Assembly: GCF_011170085.1 (NCBI RefSeq)
Contig: NZ_BLLI01000010.1
Location: 1 to 44,778, forward strand
Direction of reading: 5' to 3'
Length of the DNA: 44,778 bases
Origin: Pseudolactococcus hodotermopsidis
GTDB lineage: Bacteria; Bacillota; Bacilli; Lactobacillales; Streptococcaceae
This document shows positions 25,101-34,481 of the stretch, piece by piece; positions within the stretch are counted from its first letter, which is position 1, and every line of letters begins with the position of its first letter. Below the pieces are notes generated by a model, which was not told the DNA's origin, made no database searches, and worked only from the letters and a program-made list of their open reading frames with translations. A program made the translations under genes and the position numbers.

Positions 25101-25257
25101 TGATTCAGAAAACAGCAGAAGAGGTAGAGGAGTTTTACCAAACACTGGTGACGACATGCCTGATGAATTTATTGATTCATATGGTTTTGTCGGCGGTGCT
25201 TTAATTGCCGCAGCTGCTCTTATGGCTGAAAAACGTCGGATGAAACAAAACGAGTAA
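22165..25257 (+). CDS. LPxTG-anchored surface protein with coiled coil and Ser-Asp-aromatic repeats
   Basis: About 1030 residues. N-terminus: KxYKxGKxW-type signal peptide (YRMWKSGKQW, then a hydrophobic stretch). Residues about 65-500 are a Lys/Glu/Ala/Tyr-rich coiled coil with recurring AYD..KA.YE units. A globular part with several Trp (about 510-890) has no family I recognise. Residues about 890-985 are a run of hexapeptides DSDS-x-F/Y. The end has LPNTG (about 992), a hydrophobic helix and a basic tail (EKRRMK) for sortase anchoring. Two in-frame ATGs start the gene: GAGG at 22155-22158 is six bases from the second (22165) and three from the first (22162), so I prefer 22165. Likely an adhesin or wall-spanning stalk; ligand unknown. 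Own promoter and terminator. Confidence 0.9.
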   Translation: MKKITFSNLLHQNQEPEKSHYRMWKSGKQWLFGTMTTVATLTSVGMVSNVVADHTGLKFSFATETVSADVLEDYESAKVDYEADLKAYDSAKAKYESEANRLSALIAEKKAEIDNHKQAVSDYAEIVAAYDKLKSDFSAKSKAYQAKFDKYENVDKTAFLKIKSAYEKHKSEYETTKVAFDTEKKVYDDLKDAAKSKTKTYDDLKTAFLSSKQDYAKKLAAYNSDKAKFEEIKEIYADVLTEYNLEKATYDKIAAEFDEVKKSDASYADKKAALAIADEEFAKTKAKYDETLKTYNATKTAYDKHTEAFKVIEKTHKDLGIDFTKAAGAYKEAQDAIVEAKAKYTELEVKLKPLLADYQELAKEYQAADKAFKALSTDYQTLKKEYEQLVKDFEAAKGQYQLALGKKEEINISADAINTLKSEVDTLQKQKSALDVALGSLELEHKELLAKKTALEQAQIKPSADYEVARSAAAKALAELDDKSSKLSTFVNSFDQATSREQYNSVFKPTLQTLQNDLKAAINSAEPVFTAYKTAFDAYVKIGGVPSADTAFAIEPGTQPYRESVVMVDNIVDQMVSYYNLKDAVDEFRRKKDEYNQKISLVSLENEDASVYMDYLNMTPEEWVYLEGKDGLVGSQYLNVLEEWKSDMTSKLSELEKAFYPKWLKANEEFAIELANLEKAVREYNGEVEANDIPGVPSVNLPSKWGFEAIRDTISLTPGNFDRIIAYNYKVAYDKYQNYLDSMQPGELEVATVGEMYLNGNWEFANNKWTALPPTIGDSSDPIIKFSFDIAKNTMNLVTPPDLRVSDVPPATGVPMPVLEEAKYAKEPEAMKFEVEIPTEQKENVKEAVAVSLDVLDELTPIINDTVAPEKLEFTTPPPVVVVEVEEELDSESEYYSDSTFDSDSEFDSDSEFDSDSLFDSDSAFDSDSEYDSDSAFDSDSEYDSDSAFDSDSEYDSDSAFDSDSEYDSDSLFDSDALFDSENSRRGRGVLPNTGDDMPDEFIDSYGFVGGALIAAAALMAEKRRMKQNE
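24834..25110 (+). repeat. 18-bp coding repeat (DSDSxF/Y hexapeptide)
   Basis: About 14 tandem copies of an 18-base unit built on GATTCAGATTC-type words. The fifth and sixth codons vary; from the fourth copy on, AF and EY units alternate, giving a 36-base higher-order period. It is a candidate for length change by slippage. Confidence 0.85.
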
Positions 25258-25270
25258 GTAGTATAAGATA

Positions 25271-25301
25271 AGAATCAAGTTGTGAAACTTGATTCTTTTT
25301 T
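25271..25301 (+). terminator. Terminator after surface protein gene
   Basis: AGAATCAAGTT (25271-25281) pairs perfectly with AACTTGATTCT (25286-25296), then a T run. Confidence 0.9.
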
Positions 25302-25307
25302 CTATTC

Positions 25308-25347
25308 AAAAATACCAGTCGTTATCAAAATGACTGGTATTTTTTTG
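25308..25347. terminator. Bidirectional terminator between surface gene and exoA
   Basis: AAAAATACCAGTC (25308-25320) and GACTGGTATTTTT (25332-25344) form a 13-base stem with A runs on one side and T runs on the other, so it can stop both the surface gene (plus strand) and exoA (minus strand). Confidence 0.85.
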
Positions 25348-25389
25348 AGTTAATTGTTAAAGAATTGCATTAGTATTTGATAAAGCATC

Positions 25390-26223
25390 TTACAACTCAA
25401 TCTCAAGCAAAATCGGCGTGTGGTCTTGTCTAGCGCCGGAGTCAATCATTTCAGATTTGCTGACTTTATCGGCGATGATATTTGAGGTTAGCCAGTAGTC
25501 AATCCGCCAGCCAGAATTATTGACTTTACTTGTTTTCGAGCGTTGCGCCCACCATGAATAGACGTTTGGCACTTGGCCATGGAGATGGCGGAAAGTGTCG
25601 GTAAAGCCAGCTGCCAAAAGTTGCGTAAAGCCATCACGTTCTTCGTCAGTAAAACCTGGGGAATTGCGGTTATTTTGCGGGTTTGCAAGGTCGATTTCAT
25701 AATGGGCAACGTTGTAGTCGCCTGTTGCGATGACTGGCTTTTTACTATCAAGTTCAAGCAAGTATTCGCGGTAGTTGATGTCCCACATTTGGCGTTCGGC
25801 AAGGCGTTTAAGTCCGTCGCCAGCATTGGGCGTATAGACTTGGGTCAGATAGAAAGTATCAAATTCTAACGTGATGATACGTCCTTCGCTATCCATGGTT
25901 GACGGCGCGCTGATTTCTGGGTAACTAATCACGACAGACAAGTTCTTTTTGTAGAGAAACATTGTCCCCGCATAGCCTTTACGAGCTGGCTCAATGGACG
26001 AGCGCCAAGCAATGTCGTAGTCGGGAAAACGCTTGCTCAGAATTTCGAGGTGCTTTTTGGTCGGACCGTTTGCGGCAAGTTTGGTTTCCTGCAAGGCGAT
26101 AACGTCAGCGTTGTGCGCAGCGAGGGTCGTCAGCACGGCCTGAGACAGCTGAGCGCGCGGGGAATCGCTTGTCAGCGCAGCGTTTAGGGAATCAATGTTC
26201 CACGAGATAAATTTCATTTTCAT
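25390..26223 (-). CDS. exoA: Exodeoxyribonuclease III
   Basis: 277 residues of the ExoIII/APE1 family, AP endonuclease and 3' exonuclease of base excision repair. Seen: SWNIDSLNA, the metal Glu in ALQETKL, active-site Tyr in YTPNAGDGLKR, D and N in TGDYNVAH, the W-rich YSWWAQR loop, and the final SGARQDHTPILLEI with the catalytic Asp-His. The start at 26223 follows an extended -10 (TGGTATAAT on the minus strand) by six bases, with only AAAAG between, so the mRNA should begin at or beside the ATG; a second in-frame ATG lies two codons later. Confidence 0.95.
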   Translation of the reverse strand: MKMKFISWNIDSLNAALTSDSPRAQLSQAVLTTLAAHNADVIALQETKLAANGPTKKHLEILSKRFPDYDIAWRSSIEPARKGYAGTMFLYKKNLSVVISYPEISAPSTMDSEGRIITLEFDTFYLTQVYTPNAGDGLKRLAERQMWDINYREYLLELDSKKPVIATGDYNVAHYEIDLANPQNNRNSPGFTDEERDGFTQLLAAGFTDTFRHLHGQVPNVYSWWAQRSKTSKVNNSGWRIDYWLTSNIIADKVSKSEMIDSGARQDHTPILLEIEL

Positions 26224-26229
26224 TCTTTT

Positions 26230-26238
26230 ATTATACCA
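26230..26238 (-). promoter_or_regulatory. Extended -10 directly before exoA
   Basis: On the minus strand TGGTATAAT; TATAAT covers 26235-26230, six bases from the exoA ATG. No matching -35. Confidence 0.6.
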
Positions 26239-26256
26239 TGAAATGTTATCGTTTTA

Positions 26257-26286
26257 GGGTGTTGGGAGTTTGGGAAGTTGGGTGGG
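26257..26286 (+). other. G-quadruplex motif between exoA and metG
   Basis: Five GGG tracts (26257-59, 26264-66, 26272-74, 26280-82, 26284-86) with loops of 4, 5, 5 and 1 bases fit the G3-N1-7 quadruplex rule. Confidence 0.6.
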
Positions 26287-26373
26287 TATGTTAATTCCAA
26301 TGTTTAGAATTATCAAACAATTGCATTTTCCACAGTATTTACAACACGAAGCATTCCCAAAAATACGCAAATA

Positions 26374-26382
26374 TGGTATAAT
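26374..26382 (+). promoter_or_regulatory. Extended -10 promoter of metG
   Basis: TGGTATAAT with TATAAT at 26377-26382 gives a leader of roughly 50 bases before metG. Confidence 0.6.
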
Positions 26383-26387
26383 TGTAA

Positions 26388-28448
<2,061 letters not shown>

Positions 28449-28451
28449 AAT

Positions 28452-28769
28452 ATGGTAATCATCACGAAAATTTGTGACGTTTTGATAGTGGCAACCAGTG
28501 TTGTCGCTGTTATCGTATTGCTCTGCGGTGTTGTCAAAGCAACGGTCAAATTTGCTCAAAATGAGTTGACACATTCTGATAAGTTGCGTGCCATCAAAAA
28601 TGAACTGGGCGCTTATGTCTTGCTGTCGCTTGAAATTTTGATTGCGGCAGATATTATCGAGAGTATTATCAAACCGACTTTTGCAGATATTGGTAAACTC
28701 GCGGCTTTGGTCGTGATTCGGACAGTCATTTCCTACTTTTTAGGCAAGGAAATTGATCAAGAAAAATGA
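28452..28769 (+). CDS. DUF1622 family membrane protein
   Basis: 105 residues with three hydrophobic helices (about 6-28, 50-68, 80-98). The pattern LGAYVLLSLEILIAADIIE and KLAALVVIRTVISYFLGKE matches DUF1622 membrane proteins as I know the family. Function unknown. It lies three bases after metG with no promoter, so it is expressed with metG. Confidence 0.8.
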   Translation: MVIITKICDVLIVATSVVAVIVLLCGVVKATVKFAQNELTHSDKLRAIKNELGAYVLLSLEILIAADIIESIIKPTFADIGKLAALVVIRTVISYFLGKEIDQEK

Positions 28770-28771
28770 GG

Positions 28772-28801
28772 ACAAGGGTCGAAAGCCCCTTGTTTTTTTG
28801 G
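28772..28801 (+). terminator. Terminator after DUF1622 gene; left copy of a ~28-bp direct repeat
   Basis: ACAAGGG and CCCTTGT form a stem around a TCGAAAGC-like loop, followed by seven T's. Nearly the same sequence recurs at 29258-29285 on the far side of the IS remnant. Confidence 0.85.
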
Positions 28802-28848
28802 AAAAAGTGATGATAAAAGAATTAGATAACAAGTAAAATTTGCCTTGG

Positions 28849-29231
28849 GAATTGTGTCAAGCGAAATTGAAAATGTCCCAAAAAAAGTCTAAACATGAGT
28901 TACGTTTTGCTAAAGCAAAATTTGCTTTTAGATTCCATTTTTGATATTATTTAGTTATGATTTAGGCTGAATTTTCAGCTTGATATTCCAGAAGCGTCTT
29001 ACCGATTCTTCTGAGATACTTTTCGAAAGATGCAAGTTTCCACGGGTGTGACTGTTGGGGAATATACTTGCGTTTTTCTTTTTTGCCTTCTTTGGGTTGA
29101 TCAAATTCTTCTGAGTAAATTTCATGTGTTAGTAACATTCTTGAGCTATAAATCTTGTCCTCGATATTGATATAAATATTACCGTCAAAGGCTTCTATTA
29201 CAAGTGCCTTAGATTTTTTAGTAAAGTACAT
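28849..29231 (-). mobile_element. IS remnant (IS1202/ISNCY-like) between direct repeats
   Basis: The stretch 28802-29257 lies between two copies of an imperfect 28-30 base repeat. It contains a possible IS end (TGTGTCAAGCGAAATTGAAA near 28854-28873) and an open frame that reads like the C-terminus of a transposase. The catalytic part is missing, so the element cannot move on its own. Long target duplications (about 27 bp) are reported for IS1202 from memory; this supports, but does not prove, the family. Confidence 0.45.
28962..29231 (-). CDS. Transposase C-terminal remnant (hypothetical, 89 residues)
   Basis: 89 residues. The second half carries KEKRKYIPQQSHPWKLASF, which resembles the 'KKYIPPxxHPWR' stretch near the C-terminus of ISNCY/IS1202-type transposases; the first half (ALVIEAFDGNIYINIEDKIY) resembles the small domain before it. 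No catalytic DDE residues are present. It does have an AAAAGGAAA ribosome site ahead of its ATG, so it may be translated even if it is only a relic. Family assignment is from memory of one motif; it might be an unrelated small protein. Confidence 0.5.
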   Translation of the reverse strand: MYFTKKSKALVIEAFDGNIYINIEDKIYSSRMLLTHEIYSEEFDQPKEGKKEKRKYIPQQSHPWKLASFEKYLRRIGKTLLEYQAENSA

Positions 29232-29257
29232 TTTCTTGTTTCCTTTTTACCAACATC

Positions 29258-29291
29258 ACAAGGTGCGAAAGCCCTTGTTTTTTGGTATAAT
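29258..29291 (+). promoter_or_regulatory. Terminator fused to extended -10 promoter of rnc
   Basis: ACAAGG/CCCTTGT hairpin with six T's ends at 29283; TTGGTATAAT follows without a gap (TATAAT 29286-29291), eight bases before the rnc ATG. One short segment can thus stop upstream transcription and start rnc. Confidence 0.6.
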
Positions 29292-29299
29292 AGAAGATA

Positions 29300-30022
29300 A
29301 TGGAAACTTTACAAGAAAAATTACGTGATTACAAGATAAATTTTAAAAATTTGGCTTTGCTTGATGAGGCATTTACACATAAATCTTACTATTTTGAGCA
29401 TAAAGATTCGAGTGTTTTTCATAATGAGCGTTTGGAATTTTTAGGTGATGCGGTGTTGGGATTTGTCATCGTTGAGTATCTCTATAAAGCTTTTCCTGAT
29501 GAGCGCGAGGGTGTTTTGACGGAAAAGAAGATTTCGATTGTTCGGCGGGAATCACTGGCTGATTTTTCGCGCAAGCTCGGTTTTGATGCTTATCTCAAGC
29601 TCGGCAATGGCGAGGAAAAAAATGGTGGTCGTAAAAATGATGCCAATATGGAAAATTTATTTGAGGCTTTTCTTGGTGCACTTTTGGTTGACCAAGGGAT
29701 GTTTGAGGTCAAAAAATTCCTTTATAAGGTTATGATTCCTGAGATTGAAAATGGTAGCTATGATAAAGTGACGGATTATAAGTCTGCTTTGCAGGAGATT
29801 TTTTACTCGGCAGGGACAATTGATGACAATAATAAAATTCCTTTGGCATACGTTGTGATTGGGCAAAGTGGTCCAGTTCATGAGCCTATTTTTGAGATAG
29901 ACGTGGTTTTTGAGGGGCGTACCATTGGTCACGGAAAAGGGAAATCTAAAAAAATAGCTGAGCAAGATGCGGCGCGTGATGCCTTTCAAAATCAGCAAAA
30001 GGACAGCAAATCATGTATCTGA
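29300..30022 (+). CDS. rnc: Ribonuclease III
   Basis: 240 residues. It cleaves double-stranded RNA (rRNA precursors, structured mRNAs). Signature HNERLEFLGDAVL at 41-53 with the catalytic acidic residues, second acidic pair in NMENLFEAFLGALLVD, and a C-terminal dsRNA-binding domain (DYKSALQEIF to KIAEQDAARDAF). ATG 29300 is preceded only by AGAAG and lies eight bases from the -10, so the leader is very short. smc begins inside the last codons (10-base overlap), as in other streptococci and lactococci. Confidence 0.97.
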   Translation: METLQEKLRDYKINFKNLALLDEAFTHKSYYFEHKDSSVFHNERLEFLGDAVLGFVIVEYLYKAFPDEREGVLTEKKISIVRRESLADFSRKLGFDAYLKLGNGEEKNGGRKNDANMENLFEAFLGALLVDQGMFEVKKFLYKVMIPEIENGSYDKVTDYKSALQEIFYSAGTIDDNNKIPLAYVVIGQSGPVHEPIFEIDVVFEGRTIGHGKGKSKKIAEQDAARDAFQNQQKDSKSCI

Positions 30023-33000
30023 AGCAAATCGAAATGGTCGGTTTCAAATCTTTTGCTGACCGTACAAAAATCACTTTTGATACTGGTGTCACAGCGATTG
30101 TCGGACCAAATGGCTCAGGTAAGTCAAATGTGACAGAAAGTCTCCGTTGGGCGCTTGGCGAGCAGTCTGCTAAGAGTTTACGTGGCGCTAAAATGCCTGA
30201 TATTATCTTTGCGGGGACGCAGAAACGGCGCGCGATGAACTATGCTGAGGTTATCGTAACTTTTGATAACGAGGATGATTATTTACCTAGTGAAAAGACA
30301 GTCATCATCACGCGGCGGCTTTATCGCAATGGCGATAGTGAGTTTCTGATTAACGGCAAGAAAGTTCGTCTCAAAGATGTCCATGACTTGTTTATGGATA
30401 CGGGACTTGGGCGTGACAGTTTTTCGATTATCTCCCAAGGGAAAATTGAGGCGATTTTTAACAGTAAACCTGAGGAACGGCGTGCGATTTTTGAGGAAGC
30501 GGCGGGTGTTTTAAAGTACAAAAATCGCAAGAAAGAAACGGAGTCAAAGCTTGCTGCCACGCAAGAAAATATGGATCGGCTTGATGACATCATCTATGAG
30601 CTTGATGGTCAACTCACGCCTTTGCGGGCACAGTGTGATGTGGCTCTGCGTTTTCGTGAGCTTGATGCCACGCGTTCTCAGCTTGAGATTTCCGTTTTGG
30701 TTGCGCAAATTATTGCTGAAAAAGTGAACTATGAGTCTGCGCAAGCGCAATTTAGCGAGGTACAGCAGACCTTAGCTCAGATTGATGAGGATCAAGCTGA
30801 ATTTGATCGTGAAGTGCTGAAGTTGAAACAGCAACGTGCGACTGTCGAGGCTGAACAGGAAAAATTACAGGCAGAAATTTTGACATTGACAACTGCCAAA
30901 TCTGATTTTCAGTCGAAAATTGACATTTATCATAGCCAAGCTAAGATGTCCCAGAAATCTGCAGCGGAGCGAGAAGAAAGAATTTCGTCGCTTTCTGAAA
31001 AAGTTTCTGAAATTTCAAGAGATTTGCAGCAATTATCAGAGAAATTATCTGAAAATCAAACTTTAAAAGCAACATTAGAGACTGAAATTGCAGCTTTACA
31101 AGGCAAATTAGCTAATTTTTCTGAAAATCCTGATGATGTGATTGAGCGTTTGCGGGCAGAATTTGTTGATTTGGTCAATCAAGAAGCGCAGTTATCAAAT
31201 GCTTTGACCAAAAATACATCAGAATTAGAAAATATTCAGCTAAATGCTGCCAGTAAGTCAGATGAAAATCAAGTCCTGTCTGAAAAATATATGGCGCTAA
31301 AAATTGAATTAGCCGAGACAGCAGAACGCGCTAAGGCGTTGAAAGCAAAACTTGACACGCTCTTGAGCCAATATCGAACCTCCGAAGCTGACTTGACAGC
31401 ACTGAATGGTAAGGTTACTCAGACACAAGAGCAGCTGTTTTCAGCCATGGGCGAGCTGAATAAATTTAAGGCGAGCTTGACACATTTGGAGAATGTGCGT
31501 GCCAATCACAGCAACTTTTTTCAAGGTGTCAAAGCCGTGTTACAAGCCACTGATAAATTGTCAGGTATTATCGGTGCTGTTGCTGATTTGGTAACATTTG
31601 ATAAACGATATGCGACGGCTATGGAGATTGCGATTGGCAATCGTGGGCAATTTGTAGTTGTTTCTGATGAATTAGCAGCCAAATCAGCTATCAATTTTCT
31701 GAAAAATCAGCGTTTAGGTCGGGCGACATTTTTGCCACTTACGACGATTAAACCACGTTATTTTAATAAATATGCTCAAATTTCGACGATGACGGGCTTT
31801 ATTGATACGGCGCAAAATCTGCTTAGCTATGATGAAAAAATTACGCCAGCGATTTCAAATTTGCTCGGTAGTGTTGTGATTGTGGATAATGCTGACAATG
31901 CTACGAAAATTGCGCGTGCGATGAATTATTCGATTCAGATTGTGACCTTGGATGGCACACAAATCAACGCAGGTGGTTCATTTACAGGTGGCACTAACAA
32001 GCAAAAATCAACGTCATTTACCAACGTTGAAATTGATGATTTAACGCAAAAAGTGACGCTTTCTGAAAATGGTGTCAAAATTTATGAAAATGAATTGCAA
32101 GAGTTGCAAAATCAGAAAACGTTGTTGACTGAATCTCTGATAAATTTGCGCCAACAAGGCGAACAAGCGCGGCTTGACAGTCAAGAATATGAATTGAAAG
32201 AAAAAGTTTTATGTGAAGCTAAGACTGATTTGGAAAGTCGTTTGGCACTTTCAAGTGCTACTGACGAGCAAACAAGAATCAATAAACTGACAACTGAAAA
32301 TGCTGAGAAAAGGGTTGCTCTTGCTGTCATTGATGACAAGAAAAAGCAGATTAACACGGACATTGACCAAGTTAAAAGCAGTCAAACAGAAGTCAAAGTG
32401 CTTAGTGAAACGCTACGTCAGACCTTGCAGAAATCGCAACTGAAACTTTCTGAAATTACCTCAGAAATCAAATATGACAAGGCAGAAATTGCGCGTTTGA
32501 CGAGTGAAAAAGTGACTTTAGCGTCAGAAATTCAAGCGCTAACCAGTCAAAATCAGGCGGAAAATCCTGAAGTGACTGACCAAACACTTGAAAAATTGAC
32601 TGAAAATCTGTCGAAAGTTTCAGAAAAACTTGAAGCAGCCAATATCAAGCAAGTCAGTCTCAGGTTTGAGCGGGAAGATTTGACAGCGCAAATTGAAGAT
32701 TTAGATATTGCCAATGCTGATAATATCAAGCAACGTCAGGAATTTTTATCACAGAAAACGCGACTGGAGCTGTCAATTGAGACATCTGAAAACAGACTCA
32801 GAAATCGTCAGAATAAACTGATAAATGATTATCAAATGAGTTTTGAAGCGGCGCAAGATTTGGCGGAAGAATTAGCTAATTTACAAGAAAGTGAGCGCCA
32901 ATTGCAAGCTCTGGAAACGCAGATTCGCAAACTCGGTCCAGTCAATTTAGCTGCAATTGAGCAATTTGACGAGGTCAATAATCGGCGTGAGTTTCTTAAT

Positions 33001-33576
33001 ACACAAAAAGAAGATTTGCTCAATGCGAAAAACTTGCTAGAATCAACGATTAACGACATGGATGATGAGGTTAAAATTCGCTTTAAATCAACTTTTGAGG
33101 CGATTAGAACATCATTTCAGACAACTTTTACGCAGATGTTTGGTGGTGGTCAGGCTGATTTGCGCTTGACTTCGGACAACTTGCTAGATGCTGGGATTGA
33201 GATTGCGGTGCAGCCACCAGGCAAAAAACTTGCCAGTCTTAATCTCATGAGTGGTGGTGAAAAATCGCTAACGGCACTCGCCCTGCTTTTTGCTATTATC
33301 CGTGTGCGGACAGTGCCTTTTGTCGTGCTTGATGAGGTTGAGGCGGCTTTGGATGAGGCTAATGTTAAGCGTTTCGGTGATTATATGACACGCTTTGACG
33401 AAAGTAGTCAGTTTATTGTTGTGACCCATCGAAAAGGGACGATGAAAGCTGCTAAAGCCATGTATGGCGTGACCATGCAAGAGGGTGGGATTTCTAAAAT
33501 CGTATCGGTCAAGCTCAAAGATTATGTGGTCGCTGAAGCGGGCAAAGGAGCAGAAAAAGCGGTGCATGATAGATAA
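30013..33576 (+). CDS. smc: Chromosome partition protein SMC
   Basis: 1187 residues, full length. N-terminal head with Walker A GPNGSGKSN (31-39), first coiled coil (about 170-500), flexible hinge (about 505-660, from HSNFFQGVKAVLQ to INAGGSFTGG), second coiled coil (about 670-1000), and the C-terminal head with signature LMSGGEKSLTALALLFA and Walker B FVVLDEVEAALDE. With ScpA and ScpB it forms the bacterial condensin that organises the chromosome. Ribosome site AAAGGA lies inside rnc and the genes overlap by ten bases. Confidence 0.97.
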   Translation: MYLKQIEMVGFKSFADRTKITFDTGVTAIVGPNGSGKSNVTESLRWALGEQSAKSLRGAKMPDIIFAGTQKRRAMNYAEVIVTFDNEDDYLPSEKTVIITRRLYRNGDSEFLINGKKVRLKDVHDLFMDTGLGRDSFSIISQGKIEAIFNSKPEERRAIFEEAAGVLKYKNRKKETESKLAATQENMDRLDDIIYELDGQLTPLRAQCDVALRFRELDATRSQLEISVLVAQIIAEKVNYESAQAQFSEVQQTLAQIDEDQAEFDREVLKLKQQRATVEAEQEKLQAEILTLTTAKSDFQSKIDIYHSQAKMSQKSAAEREERISSLSEKVSEISRDLQQLSEKLSENQTLKATLETEIAALQGKLANFSENPDDVIERLRAEFVDLVNQEAQLSNALTKNTSELENIQLNAASKSDENQVLSEKYMALKIELAETAERAKALKAKLDTLLSQYRTSEADLTALNGKVTQTQEQLFSAMGELNKFKASLTHLENVRANHSNFFQGVKAVLQATDKLSGIIGAVADLVTFDKRYATAMEIAIGNRGQFVVVSDELAAKSAINFLKNQRLGRATFLPLTTIKPRYFNKYAQISTMTGFIDTAQNLLSYDEKITPAISNLLGSVVIVDNADNATKIARAMNYSIQIVTLDGTQINAGGSFTGGTNKQKSTSFTNVEIDDLTQKVTLSENGVKIYENELQELQNQKTLLTESLINLRQQGEQARLDSQEYELKEKVLCEAKTDLESRLALSSATDEQTRINKLTTENAEKRVALAVIDDKKKQINTDIDQVKSSQTEVKVLSETLRQTLQKSQLKLSEITSEIKYDKAEIARLTSEKVTLASEIQALTSQNQAENPEVTDQTLEKLTENLSKVSEKLEAANIKQVSLRFEREDLTAQIEDLDIANADNIKQRQEFLSQKTRLELSIETSENRLRNRQNKLINDYQMSFEAAQDLAEELANLQESERQLQALETQIRKLGPVNLAAIEQFDEVNNRREFLNTQKEDLLNAKNLLESTINDMDDEVKIRFKSTFEAIRTSFQTTFTQMFGGGQADLRLTSDNLLDAGIEIAVQPPGKKLASLNLMSGGEKSLTALALLFAIIRVRTVPFVVLDEVEAALDEANVKRFGDYMTRFDESSQFIVVTHRKGTMKAAKAMYGVTMQEGGISKIVSVKLKDYVVAEAGKGAEKAVHDR

Positions 33577-33662
33577 AATGACGTACTGTTTTTAACTTAT
33601 TTGATTGTTAGCTAAAAGTTTTTCTTTTAAGAAAAATACAAGGCAAACATCTTGAATTTTGA

Positions 33663-33668
33663 TATAAT
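33663..33668 (+). promoter_or_regulatory. Extended -10 directly before the HAD gene
   Basis: TTGATATAAT (TATAAT 33663-33668), six bases from the ATG at 33675; no ribosome site between. Confidence 0.55.
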
Positions 33669-33674
33669 GAAATT

Positions 33675-34481
33675 ATGACTAAAATAAAATTATTAGCACT
33701 TGATTTGGACGGGACTTTATTGACGAGTGAGAAAACGATTTCTGCTGAAAATAAAGCGGCGATAAAACTTGCGCAGTCGGCTGGCGTTCATGTTGTGATT
33801 ACGACAGGTCGTCCGCTGAAAGCGATTGAGCATATCTTGACGGCGCTCGATTTGCTTGATGATACACAGTATTCGATTACTTTCAACGGTGGTCTGGTTC
33901 AGCGCAACAATGGCGAGATTCTCTCGAAAAAAACGTTTTCTTATGCTGAGTTGGCTGAGATTCACGCTGAGTTGGCACGCCTTGACCTCCCGATGGACGT
34001 TATTTCTGACGGCACTTGCTACGAGACTGACCCTAAGTCCCTCTATCAAGGGTTCAGCCCTTTTCTTGATTTTATCGAAGGACCATTTTCAGCGATTCCT
34101 CATGATATTATTTTAAACAAGGCAGTCAGCGCTTTAGATGCCGAAGTTTTAGATGAGAAAATCTTAGAAATCTCACCTCTTTTAAAAGAAAAATATGAGA
34201 TTTTCAAATCTCGTGATATTTTATTAGAACTCATGCCCAAAGGTGTTATCAAGTCATTTGGACTGGAAAAATTGACAGAAATTCTAGGCATTACCAAAGA
34301 AAATGTGATGGCAATCGGCGACGAAGAAAACGATATTGCCATGTTAGAATGGGCTGGAATCGGTGTTGCGATGGGAAATGCGACAGCACAAGTCAAGTCG
34401 CTTTCTGATATTATCGCACCTGTTACAAATGATGAGCACGGCGTTGCTTGGGCAATTCACAACTATATTTTGGAGGCATAA
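33675..34481 (+). CDS. Cof-type HAD-IIB family phosphatase
   Basis: 268 residues. HAD motif I is LALDLDGTLLTSEKTIS (nucleophile and acid Asp), motif II TTGRP, motif III Lys in the KGVIKSFGLEKL region and motif IV AIGDEENDIAMLEWAG. The cap domain type and length place it in the Cof/HAD-IIB group, which dephosphorylates sugar phosphates, flavin mononucleotide or similar; the substrate is not predictable. It sits between smc and ftsY, the usual place in Streptococcaceae. No ribosome site and a -10 six bases ahead suggest a leaderless message. ftsY begins on the very next base after the stop. Confidence 0.9.
   Translation: MTKIKLLALDLDGTLLTSEKTISAENKAAIKLAQSAGVHVVITTGRPLKAIEHILTALDLLDDTQYSITFNGGLVQRNNGEILSKKTFSYAELAEIHAELARLDLPMDVISDGTCYETDPKSLYQGFSPFLDFIEGPFSAIPHDIILNKAVSALDAEVLDEKILEISPLLKEKYEIFKSRDILLELMPKGVIKSFGLEKLTEILGITKENVMAIGDEENDIAMLEWAGIGVAMGNATAQVKSLSDIIAPVTNDEHGVAWAIHNYILEA

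Noticed and set aside
24834-25110. Repeat array considered as CRISPR
   Set aside because: The repeats are contiguous, 18 bases, coding, with no spacers.
24785-25157. Long minus-strand and other-frame open frames over the serine-aspartate repeats
   Set aside because: They arise because the 18-base repeat is open in several frames; they give low-complexity Asn/Gln or Ser/Glu strings without ribosome sites.
26330-26338. TTTTCCACA resembling a DnaA box
   Set aside because: A single near-match without a cluster, AT-rich unwinding region or dnaA/dnaN nearby; not an origin.
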